From contig DURG01000088.1 in assembly GCA_012837465.1 (NCBI GenBank), positions 1 to 29,609 of the forward strand: a stretch of DNA of 29,609 nt, given 5' to 3'. A model generated the notes under the pieces. It searched no databases. It saw nothing but the letters and a program-made list of their open reading frames with translations, and was not told where the DNA came from. Numbering within the stretch: the stretch's first letter is position 1; each line of letters begins with the position of its first letter. Made by a program: the position numbers and the translations under genes. The stretch comes from Propionibacterium sp. (GTDB lineage Bacteria; Actinomycetota; Actinomycetes; Propionibacteriales; Propionibacteriaceae). This document shows positions 15,650-22,990 of the stretch, piece by piece.

Positions 15650-15825
15650 GCCGACCGCCTCCGTTGGTTGAGCCGACCGCCTCCGAGCTTGCGAGGAGCG
15701 CGGTCGTGTCGAAACCGTGGAGCGGTCGTGTCGAAACCCGGTGAGGGGACAAGCAGGTGCAGTGAGGGTTTGGTGGTTTCGACGCGGGCGGGGCGACTTG
15801 GTCGCTGGGCCCGGCTCAACCAACG
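15639..15825. repeat. Pair of inverted REP-like elements between recF and the amino-acid ABC operon
   Basis: One element reads from GTTGGTTGAGCC (15641-15652, repeated at 15663-15674) to GTGTCGAAACC (15706-15716, repeated at 15728-15738). Both ends are thus tandemly duplicated with a 22-bp period. A second copy in opposite orientation reads from GGTTTCGACGC (15775) to GGCTCAACCAACG (15813-15825). Together they fill the whole 177-bp gap between convergent genes and can fold into large stem-loops, so they may also end transcription from both sides. A third copy lies at 19479-19519. Confidence 0.85.
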
Positions 15826-15826
15826 A

Positions 15827-16726
15827 TCAGTGCAGCACGCGCGAGAGGAAGTCGCGCGTCGCCTGCTCCGTCGGGGCGTCGATGACCTGGGCCGGAGGGC
15901 CCTGTTCGACGATGCGCCCACCGTCGAGGAACACCACCCTGTCGGCGACCGTGCGGGCGAAGGCGATCTCGTGCGTGGCCATCAGGATGGTGCTGCCGGT
16001 CTCGCGGAGGTGACGCACGAGGTCGAGCACCTCGCCGACCAGGATCGGGTCGAGCGCGGAGGTGATCTCGTCGAGGAGGAGCAGTTCCGGGTCGGTGGCG
16101 ATGGCGCGCACGATCGCGACGCGCTGCTGCTGGCCGCCAGAGAGCCGGTCGGGGAACGCCTTCGCCTTGTCCTCCAGCCCGATGCGGCGCAGCAGATCCA
16201 TGCCGCGCTGCTCGGCGACCGCCACGTCGGTCCGGTGCACCTTCCGGGCCGCGAGGGTGATGTTGTCGAGCACTGACAGGTGCGGGAACAGGTTGTAGTG
16301 CTGGAACACGACGCCGAGTTGGGCGCGGACCTTGTCGGCGTTGATGCGGGGATCGGTGATGTCGGTGCCCGACAGGAAGATCTGGCCGTCGTCGACCTGC
16401 TCCAGGAGGTTCACGCAGCGCAGCAGGGTCGACTTGCCGGAGCCCGAGGCGCCGATGAGCGCGACCACTTCGTGCTGGTCGACGGTGAGGTCGAGCCGGT
16501 TGAGCACGACGTTGTCGCCGAACCGCTTGACGACGCCCTTCACGTCGAGCACCGGCCCGCCGGTCCCGGATTGAGGGCCTGAGGTTCGGGTCCCGAGTGC
16601 CTCGTGGGTCCGGGGTTGCTCGTCGGGCTGAGGGCTTGGGGTTCGGGTCCCGAGTGCCTCGCGAGTGCCGGGTTGCACCACGTCGCTTCCTGATTCGCGA
16701 GGTGTATCGAGGGACGGATCGCTCAC
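15827..16726 (-). CDS. Polar amino-acid ABC transporter ATPase (GlnQ/ArtP type)
   Basis: This cytoplasmic ATPase drives amino-acid import. Walker A is GASGSGKST (92-100), the signature is LSGGQQQRVAIVRA, Walker B is LLLLDEITSALDP, and the switch His lies in MATHEIAFA. The GTG start overlaps the permease stop (GTGA), giving 299 residues. The core starts only near residue 58 (GPVLDVKGVVKRFGD). The first 57 residues are a low-complexity extension with a 19-residue tandem repeat (REALGTRT at 22-29 and HEALGTRT at 41-48). At the DNA level it belongs to a dispersed repeat family also found at 19419-19439. Either the start is internal, or a repeat element has been captured into the coding sequence. 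Confidence 0.93.
   Translation of the reverse strand: MSDPSLDTPRESGSDVVQPGTREALGTRTPSPQPDEQPRTHEALGTRTSGPQSGTGGPVLDVKGVVKRFGDNVVLNRLDLTVDQHEVVALIGASGSGKSTLLRCVNLLEQVDDGQIFLSGTDITDPRINADKVRAQLGVVFQHYNLFPHLSVLDNITLAARKVHRTDVAVAEQRGMDLLRRIGLEDKAKAFPDRLSGGQQQRVAIVRAIATDPELLLLDEITSALDPILVGEVLDLVRHLRETGSTILMATHEIAFARTVADRVVFLDGGRIVEQGPPAQVIDAPTEQATRDFLSRVLH
16571..16675. repeat. 57-bp-period direct repeat inside the ATPase gene
   Basis: Two 48-bp copies (16571-16618 and 16628-16675) differ at a few positions and share the core TCGGGTCCCGAGTGCCTCG. The 57-bp period keeps the reading frame and encodes 19-residue repeats. A 21-bp section of copy 1 (16586-16606) matches 19 of 21 bases of the reverse complement of 19419-19439, in non-coding DNA upstream of rtcB. 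Confidence 0.8.
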
Positions 16727-17577
16727 ACCACACCCCCGCTCTGCTCGCGCCTGCGAAGCCGGGCCGTGTACCAGTCCGACAGCCGGATGAACGGCCAGCT
16801 GAACGCGACGAACAGCAGGCCGGCCACGACGTAGCTGGTGAAGTTGTAGGTGGTGGCCTGCTGGATCTGGGCGGCGCGGATGGCGTCGACGGCGCCGAGG
16901 ACCGAGATCAGGCCCACGTCCTTCTGCATGGAGATGAAGTCGTTCATGAGCGCCGGGGTCACCTTGCGCACGGCCTGGGGGACGATGATGTGGCGCAGCG
17001 TCTGACCGTGCGTGAGCCCGAGCGACCGCGCGGCGAACCGCTGCGACGGGTGCACCGCCTCGAGCCCGGCGCGCAACACTTCTGCGACGTAGGAGGCGTA
17101 GGTCAGGATCAGCGCGATGGTGCCGAGCACCGCCGCGGGGATGCGCTCGGTGGGGTTGAGGGCCGGGATCCCGAAGCCGATCAGGTACAACACGATGAGG
17201 AACGGCATGCCTCGGAACAGATCGGTGTAGGCGGCGGCGAGGAAGCGCAGCGGGAAGAACACCGGGCCGCGCAGCGAACGCAGGGTGGCCAGGATGACCG
17301 CGAGGATGGCAACGCCGATCACGGCGAAGAACAGGATGCGCACGTTGAGCCACAGGCCCTTCAGCACCGCGGGGAGGGCGAGCTGGAAGTAGTGACCGGA
17401 GAAGAACGTCTCGCGCGTCACCGCCCAGCCCGGCGAGTTGGCCAGGACAAGCGCGACGACCACGGCGAACACCAACGTCGAGGCGGCCGAGATGAGGACC
17501 GACCTGGTGGTCTGCTTGCGGCGGTACCGCCGTCGGTCCTGCTCGACCTCCGTGACGAAGTCGGTGGGGAGGCTCAC
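16723..17577 (-). CDS. Polar amino-acid ABC transporter permease (HisM/GlnP type)
   Basis: The 284-residue membrane subunit has about 5-6 transmembrane helices. The first (SVLISAASTLVFAVVVALVLA) follows a charged cytoplasmic N-terminus. The family region ALILTYASYVAEVLRAGLEAVHPSQRFAARSLGLTHGQTLRHIIVPQAVRKVTPALMNDF includes the EAA loop (EVLRAGLEAV...AARSLGLT) that contacts the ATPase. The GTG start overlaps the binding-protein stop as GTGA, the same coupling as at its own 3' end with the ATPase gene. The longer reading from 17613 would run backwards into the binding protein and is not needed. Confidence 0.92.
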   Translation of the reverse strand: MSLPTDFVTEVEQDRRRYRRKQTTRSVLISAASTLVFAVVVALVLANSPGWAVTRETFFSGHYFQLALPAVLKGLWLNVRILFFAVIGVAILAVILATLRSLRGPVFFPLRFLAAAYTDLFRGMPFLIVLYLIGFGIPALNPTERIPAAVLGTIALILTYASYVAEVLRAGLEAVHPSQRFAARSLGLTHGQTLRHIIVPQAVRKVTPALMNDFISMQKDVGLISVLGAVDAIRAAQIQQATTYNFTSYVVAGLLFVAFSWPFIRLSDWYTARLRRREQSGGVV

Positions 17578-18467
17578 TGCAGGACGGGCACGTCGATGGA
17601 GTCGGAGAGCCATTCGGTCTCGAGCTGCTCGAGCGTGCCGGCCTCGCGGAGTGCGTCGACCGCGGCGGTGACCGGATCGGTCATGGGGGATCCCTTGGGG
17701 AGGACGAGGCCGAAGTCGTCACCGCCTGCGGTGTCGGCGAACTGGCCGACGACGACCCCGCCGTCGAGTTCGGCCGCGGCGAGGTAGAGGCCGGTGGGAA
17801 GGTCCACGACGATCGCGTCGACCTGGCCGCCCTTGAGCGCTTGGACGGTGTCCTGCGAGGAATTGAAGATCAGCGGCTGGGTCGTGGGCTCGACGGCGGC
17901 CTCGAAGATGGATGCCGAGGTGGTGCCGGCCTGCACGCCGAAGGTGAGCTCCTTCAGGTCGGCGGCCGAGGTGGCGGTCGCGGCGGGGGAGCCCTCGAGT
18001 GCGACCACGGCCTGCGCGGTCGTGTAGTACGGCGACGAGAAGTCGACGGCGTTGCGGCGCTCGGCGGTGATCGTGAACTGCTGGAGGTTGAAGTCCCAGT
18101 CCTTCGCGCCCGGTGCGATGGCCGAGTCGAACGTGGTGCGCACCCAGACGACGTCCTCATCGGCGAAGCCCAGCTCCTCGGCGACCGCGTAGGCCACCGC
18201 GGCCTCGAAGCCCGCGCCGGATTCGGGGGCGTTCTCCTCGACCCAGGGGGAGTAGGCCGGCTCACCCGTGGCGATGGTCAGCTTGCCGTCGGTGACGGTC
18301 TCGAGGCGCACCTCGCTGGTGCCCGCGGGGTCGGCCGCGGTGGTCTCCGCGCCAGCGGTGCTGGTCCCGGCGGGCTCCGGCGCAGTGGGGGCCGGGGAGC
18401 CGCAGGCGGTGAGCGTCAGCGCGAGGGTGCCGGCGGCGGTGAGGGCGGCACGGAGGATCTTCGCCAT
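17574..18467 (-). CDS. Amino-acid ABC transporter substrate-binding lipoprotein
   Basis: This 297-residue extracellular binding protein is of the SBP_bac_3 family. The signal peptide ends in lipobox LTAC with lipidated Cys22. A Thr/Ala/Pro-rich linker (about 24-50) follows. The binding domain starts near KLTIATGEPAYSPWVEE. Family segments include FNLQQFTITAERRNAVDFSSPYY, LTFGVQAGTTS, VQALKGGQVDAIVVDLPTG and FGLVLPKGSP. Polar or basic amino acids are typical ligands of the family, but the exact ligand cannot be deduced. GAAAGAGG lies 7 nt before the ATG. It is first in the operon and diverges from dciA over only 66 bp. Confidence 0.93.
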   Translation of the reverse strand: MAKILRAALTAAGTLALTLTACGSPAPTAPEPAGTSTAGAETTAADPAGTSEVRLETVTDGKLTIATGEPAYSPWVEENAPESGAGFEAAVAYAVAEELGFADEDVVWVRTTFDSAIAPGAKDWDFNLQQFTITAERRNAVDFSSPYYTTAQAVVALEGSPAATATSAADLKELTFGVQAGTTSASIFEAAVEPTTQPLIFNSSQDTVQALKGGQVDAIVVDLPTGLYLAAAELDGGVVVGQFADTAGGDDFGLVLPKGSPMTDPVTAAVDALREAGTLEQLETEWLSDSIDVPVLQ

Positions 18468-18520
18468 GGTGGGCCTCTTTCAGGTCTGTCGATCAGCTGC
18501 TTACGCTACCGCGTCGGCGA

Positions 18521-18526
18521 CTAGGC
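18521..18526 (+). promoter_or_regulatory. -10 box suggesting a leaderless dciA transcript
   Basis: TAGGCT lies 7 nt before the ATG of the DUF721 gene. This distance puts the transcription start at the initiation codon, the standard geometry of actinobacterial leaderless genes. No ribosome binding site is visible. Confidence 0.45.
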
Positions 18527-18533
18527 TGGGCCC

Positions 18534-19058
18534 ATGACCGAGCCGCACGATCCCACGGGGCTCGAGCTGGCGTCGGAGATCGCCCGCGCCACCGTCGAGG
18601 CCTCCGAGTACGGAGTCGTGCTGCCCGAGCCCGCCCCGGCGCGCACCCCCCGCCGAACCCGCCGCGTCTTCGAGCAACAACGCAGCGGCGCCCACCCGGA
18701 CGAGCGGGATCCGCAACTGGTCGGCGACGTCCTCAACCAGGTGGTGCAGGAGCGTGGTTGGCAACGTCGCATCAGCCTGTCGACGGTGCTGCGCCGCTGG
18801 CCCGAGCTCGTGGGCGAGGCGAACGCCGAGCACAGCAAGCCGGTGCACTACGACGACGGCACGCTCGTCGTCGACTGCGACTCGACGGCCTGGGCCACCG
18901 CGATGCGGTATGCGGCCTCACAGTTGGTCGCCAAGCTCAACGCGGCGTTGGGCGAGCGGACCGTGCTGCGGGTGGAGTTCCGCGGGCCGAGGGCGCCCAG
19001 TTGGAAGAAGGGGATGCGCTCCGTTCAGGGTCGCGGCCCGCGCGACACATATGGATAG
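18534..19058 (+). CDS. dciA: DciA-like DUF721 protein (helicase-associated)
   Basis: The 174-residue protein of the DUF721/DciA family is found next to recF and gyrB in actinobacteria. DciA proteins help load or operate the replicative helicase DnaB where DnaC/DnaI are absent. The family core runs from about residue 60: DPQLVGDVLNQVVQERGWQRRISLSTVLRRWPELVGEANAEHSKPVHYDDGTLVVDCDSTAWATAMRY and on to LNAALGERTVLRVEFRGP. This is the KH-like fold with its conserved Trp and the LVVDC strand. The N-terminus is a charged, probably disordered extension. It stays in its canonical place before gyrB although 5.3 kb of other genes now intervene. Confidence 0.92.
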   Translation: MTEPHDPTGLELASEIARATVEASEYGVVLPEPAPARTPRRTRRVFEQQRSGAHPDERDPQLVGDVLNQVVQERGWQRRISLSTVLRRWPELVGEANAEHSKPVHYDDGTLVVDCDSTAWATAMRYAASQLVAKLNAALGERTVLRVEFRGPRAPSWKKGMRSVQGRGPRDTYG

Positions 19059-19090
19059 GTGGGCAACGCCGCAGGGGTATCCGGCCGGTT

Positions 19091-19168
19091 GGTAACAAAA
19101 CGGAGGTTCGAGAGTTGAGAACGCCGTTATTCATGGCTTTTTCGAGCGCGAACCACGGTTTTGTTACC
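19091..19168. repeat. Long inverted repeat with GTAACAAAAC ends
   Basis: Arms of 20 bp (19091-19110 and 19149-19168) match at 17 positions. The three mismatches are clustered in the middle of the arm, and a 38-nt interior separates the arms. It begins 33 nt after the dciA stop codon. It may be a terminator-like structure or an operator for rtcB. The AT-rich arms stand out from the GC-rich surroundings. Confidence 0.7.
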
Positions 19169-19278
19169 ACTTCGCATCTATCCGGTTGATAACGGGTGGA
19201 GAACCTGTCAGCCTGAGAGGTGGTGTCATCGTTGGCGCCGCGCCCGGATGCCCGGGCAACGAGAGAGAGTCGATCACC

Positions 19279-19365
19279 ATGGCCGAGCAGCTACGTCGCG
19301 AACCCGCGACCCTGCCGTCGTGCCCGCGTGCTGACTTTCAGCCCAGCTTCGTGCACCAGCGCTGA
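19279..19365 (+). CDS. Possible 28-residue upstream ORF
   Basis: ATG GCC GAG... to TGA encodes 28 residues (MAEQLRREPATLPSC then ending VHQR), with GAGAGAG about 8 nt before the ATG. No family is recognised. The Shine-Dalgarno-like run 19262-19271 is a perfect 10-nt inverted complement of 19382-19391. The stop codon lies in two mutually exclusive hairpins: 19337-19342 with 19361-19366, or 19345-19350 with 19364-19369. This would suit a leader peptide in an attenuator, but chance is possible at this length. Confidence 0.3.
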   Translation: MAEQLRREPATLPSCPRADFQPSFVHQR

Positions 19366-19478
19366 AGCTCCTTGGGTAACTGACTCTCTCTGTCCCTCGA
19401 AACGTTTCGTTCGTCCCTCACGAAACACTCGGGACCCGAGGCTCCAGGTCTTCACGCAGGTCAACAGCCGCCCCACCC

Positions 19479-19519
19479 GGTTTCGACACTGCTCGCTGCG
19501 CTCGCAGGCTCAACCAACG
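19479..19519. repeat. REP-like element, third copy
   Basis: The element runs from GGTTTCGACAC through a GC-rich hairpin (TGCTCGCTGCGCTCGCA) to GGCTCAACCAACG at 19507-19519. Both ends match the copies at 15641-15825. It lies 44 bp before rtcB. Elements with these ends are familiar as palindromic intergenic repeats in high-GC actinobacteria; the naming is mine. Confidence 0.8.
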
Positions 19520-19563
19520 CAGGAGAGCCGGTTGCCCTTCCAATCAATGAACAGGAGAAACCA

Positions 19564-20775
19564 ATGACCACCTTCCCGGTGCCGCTGACCGGCACCGACA
19601 ACACCCTCATGTGGGCCGACGAGGCCGACATCGAGCAGGCCGCGCAGCAGCAACTGCGCAACGTCGCGGCGCTGCCGTGGACCCGCGGGCTGCGCGTCAT
19701 GCCCGACGTGCACTTCGGCATGGGCGCCACCGTCGGCTCCGTGATCGCGATGGAGCAGGCGATCGCGCCGGCCGCCGTCGGCGTCGACATCGGCTGCGGC
19801 ATGACCGCCGTGCGCACCACGCTGCGTGCGGACCAGCTGCCAGACGACCTCGCCGCCATCCGGCACGGCATCGAGCGCGCCGTCCCCGTCGGCTTCGCCC
19901 AGCACAACGGCGAGCCGCGCACCGTTGCCAAGCACGCCGAGCTGGCGCGCCGGTACCGGGCTGCGATGGAGGGGTTCCAAGGCCTGAAGGCCCGCAACCT
20001 GACCCGCTCCGCGCGGGCAGGCAAGGCCGAGAAGAAGGCGCTGCAGCAGGTGGGCACCCTGGGCGGGGGCAACCACTTCATCGAGCTGTGCGGCGGCGAC
20101 GACGGGTACGTGTGGGTGACCCTCCACTCGGGTTCGCGCGGCACGGGCAACCAGCTCGCGCAGGTGCACATCGACGCCGCCCAGGCGCTGGCGCACAACC
20201 AGAACCTGGTGGACCGCGACCTCTCGGTGTTCCTCGCGGGCACGCCGCAAATGGACGACTACCTCCACGACCTGTGGTGGGCACAGTCCTACGCACTGCT
20301 CAACCGCGACGTGATGCTGCAGGCCGTCTGCGACGAACTGACGCACCGCCTCCCGGGCATCGGCTTCGAGGAACCGATCCGCTGTCACCACAACTACGTG
20401 GCGGTGGAAACCTATGACGACACCGAGCTGATCATCACCCGGAAGGGCGCCATCCGCGCCGGCTTGGGCGACATGGGGGTGATCCCGGGGTCCATGGGTA
20501 CGGGGTCGTACATCGTGCGGGGCCTCGGCAACCCCGAGTCCTACCAGTCGGCGTCGCACGGCGCCGGCCGGAGGATGTCGCGCAACGCGGCACGTCGCCA
20601 GTTCACCGCGGCAGACCTCGCGGCCCAGACGCAGGGCATCGAGTGCCGCAAGGACGAGGGCGTGGTCGACGAGATCCCGGCCGCGTACAAGGACATCGAC
20701 TCGGTGATCGCAGACCAGCGTGACCTCGTCGACGTCGTGGCCCGCCTGCAGACCCTGCTCTGCGTGAAGGGTTGA
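19564..20775 (+). CDS. rtcB: RNA-splicing/repair ligase RtcB
   Basis: RtcB joins RNA 2',3'-cyclic phosphate (or 3'-phosphate) and 5'-OH ends using GTP and Mn2+. The 403-residue protein has all motifs in order: MPDVHFGMGATVGSV, metal-binding VDIGCGM (Cys78), GTLGGGNHFIEL (His171), TLHSGSRGTG (His188), CHHNYVA (His276), IPGSMGTGSYIV, and the GMP-accepting His332 in ASHGAGR. AGGAGA lies 5 nt before the ATG. No archease, RtcA, RtcR or Rsr gene is nearby. It is not part of the usual gyrase cluster, so it looks inserted. Physiological substrate (tRNA or rRNA repair) unknown. Confidence 0.95.
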   Translation: MTTFPVPLTGTDNTLMWADEADIEQAAQQQLRNVAALPWTRGLRVMPDVHFGMGATVGSVIAMEQAIAPAAVGVDIGCGMTAVRTTLRADQLPDDLAAIRHGIERAVPVGFAQHNGEPRTVAKHAELARRYRAAMEGFQGLKARNLTRSARAGKAEKKALQQVGTLGGGNHFIELCGGDDGYVWVTLHSGSRGTGNQLAQVHIDAAQALAHNQNLVDRDLSVFLAGTPQMDDYLHDLWWAQSYALLNRDVMLQAVCDELTHRLPGIGFEEPIRCHHNYVAVETYDDTELIITRKGAIRAGLGDMGVIPGSMGTGSYIVRGLGNPESYQSASHGAGRRMSRNAARRQFTAADLAAQTQGIECRKDEGVVDEIPAAYKDIDSVIADQRDLVDVVARLQTLLCVKG

Positions 20776-20779
20776 CCCC

Positions 20780-20817
20780 CACCCTGCCGCCGCCCACCCA
20801 CGGGCGGCGACAGGGTG
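20780..20817 (+). terminator. Strong hairpin after rtcB
   Basis: A 16-bp stem with one mismatch, CACCCTGCCGCCGCCC against GGGCGGCGACAGGGTG, with loop ACCCAC, starts 5 nt after the rtcB stop. No U-tract follows, but position and stability fit a terminator separating rtcB from the SIMPL gene 13 nt downstream. Confidence 0.65.
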
Positions 20818-20830
20818 CTGTACTGGGGGC

Positions 20831-21451
20831 ATGAAGATCACCGTCACGGGCACCAGCCGGAGCAAGGTGCCGGCCGAGCGCGCCCACGTCACGTTCACCG
20901 TCACCCGGCGGGGCACCGACGCGGACCGGGTCATCGAGGAGGTCAGCGCCGCTGCCCAGGAGGTCCGCGCGCTCCTCGACGAGCTCACCCCAGACGACGA
21001 CGGCGACGAGGCGCACCTCTCCGGGCTGCGCACCTGGACCGACCTCGTGCCGGACCAGGAGCCCGTCCACATCGCGCAGGTCGACGGCTCCGTGCGGGTC
21101 TGGGAGCTCGCCGAGCTCGGAGCCTTCCTCGCCCGACTCGCCGCCGTCGATGGCGTCTCGGTCGGCCACGTCGAGTGGAAGCTGACCCAGGACACCCGCG
21201 ACGCGGCCGAACCCGAGGCGATCCGCGACGCCTTCCACGACGCCCGCCAGCGCGCCCGATGGATCGCGGCCGCCGCGGGCCACCAGGGGGTCAAGGTGAT
21301 CTCCGTGACCGACGGCGGGCTGGGCCCGTCCCTCCACGCGCGGCAGGCGTTCTTGAAGGCTGACGGTTCGCCGTCGCTGGACCTCGACCCGGTCGACGTG
21401 GAGATCTCCGTCAGCCTCGCCGTCGAGTTCGAGGCCACCGCCTCCCAGTGA
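20831..21451 (+). CDS. SIMPL domain-containing protein
   Basis: This 206-residue protein belongs to the SIMPL (DUF541) family. It starts MKITVTGTSRSKVPAERAHVTFTVTRRGTD and shows the typical features: the N-terminal G-T-x-x-x-x-P-A strand, a helix (VIEEVSAAAQEVRALLDEL), a central VEWKLTQDTRD-AIRDAFHDARQRARWIAAAAG helix, and a final EISVSLAVEFEA strand. Most SIMPL proteins are secreted or membrane-anchored. This one lacks a signal peptide, so it is probably cytoplasmic. Function is unknown; named members have been linked to signalling (mouse), outer-membrane stress and kinase binding. It is monocistronic or read with the M23 gene 147 bp downstream. Confidence 0.85.
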   Translation: MKITVTGTSRSKVPAERAHVTFTVTRRGTDADRVIEEVSAAAQEVRALLDELTPDDDGDEAHLSGLRTWTDLVPDQEPVHIAQVDGSVRVWELAELGAFLARLAAVDGVSVGHVEWKLTQDTRDAAEPEAIRDAFHDARQRARWIAAAAGHQGVKVISVTDGGLGPSLHARQAFLKADGSPSLDLDPVDVEISVSLAVEFEATASQ

Positions 21452-21482
21452 CCTCGCGGAGGCCCCGAAGTCGCTGACCATC

Positions 21483-21587
21483 CGCTGAACTACATTGAGG
21501 GAGTTCTCCCAACCCCTTCTCTCTGACCCCGGAACGTGGTTTCATGGGTGAGTAGGTCGAGGGGGAAACCGACTGCAGCATGGGGGC
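21483..21587 (+). promoter_or_regulatory. Candidate c-di-AMP (ydaO/yuaA-like) riboswitch
   Basis: The leader of the M23 peptidase gene carries several conserved ydaO-like blocks in the right order: CGCTGAAC (21483-21490), CCCCGGAAC near 21527-21535, TTTCATGGGTGA, GTAGG, and AAACCGACTGC ending near GGGGGC. GGTTTC (21538-21543) can pair with GAAACC (21565-21570), and GGGA/TCCC form a small hairpin near 21499-21510. Cell-wall hydrolases are the classic ydaO targets in actinobacteria. Spacing is shorter than typical, one internal hairpin seems absent, and the 3' block GCTAACCTCG is poorly matched, so this is a candidate only. Confidence 0.45.
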
Positions 21588-21597
21588 TGGGAGAGAC

Positions 21598-22989
21598 ATG
21601 AAACTACGTGGCATCACTTCGGTGCTTGCCGCTGGCGTTGCCGTCTCCCTGGTCTGGCTGGTCGGTGCGAGCGGTGAGGAGCCAGCCCTTGAGGCCGTGC
21701 CCGCTGCGGGCATGATGCAAGCCCCGCCCGCGCCCGGCGCGAACCGCGCATACGACACCGTCCGTGACGCCTTCGGCGACGATTTCGTGGACCTGCTCGG
21801 CGTGGAGTATTCGCTTGCCCCGGACGGCGACCTCCCCGCGCCAGACCGTGAGTTCCTCACCTTCGACCCGTACAACGCTCCCACCCCCGAGGTGATCCAG
21901 CCAGACGGCAGCACCGACGCCGCCGTCGTGGTGCCACTCCCCACCGCCCCGGCGACGATCGCCACCGCCAGCGTCGAGGCGGTTGAGGCCGTCGAGGGGA
22001 AGAAGGGCGCGCACCTCGCCCAGCCCGTCAAGGGCCGCTCCACCTCCCGGTTCGGGATGCGCTTCCACCCCGTACTGCGCGTCTACAAGCTCCACACCGG
22101 CCACGACTGGGCAGCCCCCTGCGGGACCCCCGTCGGCGCGGCCGCGGCCGGCACCGTCGTGCGCACCGGATGGGCCGGCGGCAACGGCGTGCAGGTCAAG
22201 ATCGACCACGGCACCATCAACGGCTACCGCGTGGTCACCACCTACAACCACCTCTCGTCGATCGGTGTGAAGGTGGGCCAGCAGGTCGACTCGCTCCAGG
22301 GCGTCGGCCGCGTCGGCAACACCGGCTACTCCACCGGCTGTCACCTCCACTTCGAACTCATCGTCAACGGCCAGTTCACGGACCCCATCCCCTGGCTCAA
22401 CGGCGAGTCCACCGTCGTGGACCTGACGAAGATGGACAACGTCATCGTCCCGACCACCTCGCCGCAGCCCACCATCCCTCCGTCCACGGATTCCCCGCAG
22501 CCCACGCTCCCATCGCTGCCTGTCTCGCCCAGCGGGTCGCCTTCGGTGAGCCCCACGGAGACTGGATCGCCGACGCCCGGCACGGAGTCGCCGACGCAGT
22601 CGCCCAGCACGCCCGGCAGCCCCAGCGGGTCGCCCACGGATGAACCGTCGAGTTCCGGTTCGCCCAGCGCGACGCCCACCGATCCCACTCCTGAGCCCAG
22701 CGGTTCGGAGTCGCCGACCCCTGATCCCACGACGGATCCCACGAGCCCCACGCCGGAGCCCACGACAGACCCCACCACCCCGAATCCCGATCCGACGCCG
22801 AAGCCCGAGCCGACGACGTCGTCCCCCGCGCCGGATCCCACCACGCCGCCGCCCAGCCCCACGGCGCCGCCCAGTAGCACGGCACCGCCGCCGAGCGACA
22901 CCGCCCCGCCGTCGTCAGACCCGGCGCCGACGCCGACGCAGTCCGCCAGCACCCCGGCGGCGGATCCCGCGCCCTCGCCTTCCGAGTGA
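21598..22989 (+). CDS. Secreted M23-family (LytM-like) metallopeptidase
   Basis: This 463-residue cell-wall endopeptidase candidate has an N-terminal signal or anchor segment (GITSVLAAGVAVSLVWLVGA). The peptidase domain spans about 140-272. Zinc-site residues are His166 and Asp170 (HTGHD) and His251 of HLH, with His249 and His218 (NHL) as catalytic candidates, all intact. The last ~175 residues are a Ser/Thr/Pro/Asp-rich, repetitive extension (SPTPEPTTDPTT-like) that probably spans the wall. I chose ATG 21598, preceded by GGGAGA; the reading from 21580 adds six residues without a binding site. A possible c-di-AMP riboswitch precedes it. The gene ends 1 bp before the convergent DUF2461 gene. 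Confidence 0.92.
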   Translation: MKLRGITSVLAAGVAVSLVWLVGASGEEPALEAVPAAGMMQAPPAPGANRAYDTVRDAFGDDFVDLLGVEYSLAPDGDLPAPDREFLTFDPYNAPTPEVIQPDGSTDAAVVVPLPTAPATIATASVEAVEAVEGKKGAHLAQPVKGRSTSRFGMRFHPVLRVYKLHTGHDWAAPCGTPVGAAAAGTVVRTGWAGGNGVQVKIDHGTINGYRVVTTYNHLSSIGVKVGQQVDSLQGVGRVGNTGYSTGCHLHFELIVNGQFTDPIPWLNGESTVVDLTKMDNVIVPTTSPQPTIPPSTDSPQPTLPSLPVSPSGSPSVSPTETGSPTPGTESPTQSPSTPGSPSGSPTDEPSSSGSPSATPTDPTPEPSGSESPTPDPTTDPTSPTPEPTTDPTTPNPDPTPKPEPTTSSPAPDPTTPPPSPTAPPSSTAPPPSDTAPPSSDPAPTPTQSASTPAADPAPSPSE

Positions 22990-22990
22990 A

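Larger units (their letters stand above)
19059..19563 (+). other. 505-bp non-coding leader region upstream of rtcB
   Basis: There is no protein gene of normal size here. It contains a long imperfect inverted repeat (arms 19091-19110 and 19149-19168, 17 of 20 matched, both ending in GTAACAAAAC). A related sequence, TATCCGG...GGTTG(G/A)TAAC, occurs twice (19078-19096 and 19179-19193). Other parts are a GC-rich hairpin near 19244-19258, a possible 28-codon uORF at 19279-19365, a CGAAACGTTTCG palindrome at 19398-19409 and two repeat-family segments (19419-19439 and 19479-19519). Several of these could form structured RNA. Confidence 0.7.

Noticed and set aside
15827..17353. Long 508-codon start for the amino-acid ABC ATPase
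   Set aside because: The extra 209 codons overlap the permease in another frame. The GTGA-coupled GTG at 16726 explains the gene.
19078..19115. tRNA-like sequence (GGTTGGTAAC and GGTTCGAG blocks) near rtcB
   Set aside because: It resembles D- and T-loops, but no acceptor, anticodon or correctly spaced stems can be formed.
21531..21558. ECF-sigma promoter (GGAAC ... GTC) before the M23 gene
   Set aside because: The gap between the GGAAC and GTC blocks is about 20 bp, too long for the usual 16-18. The block order fits a riboswitch better.
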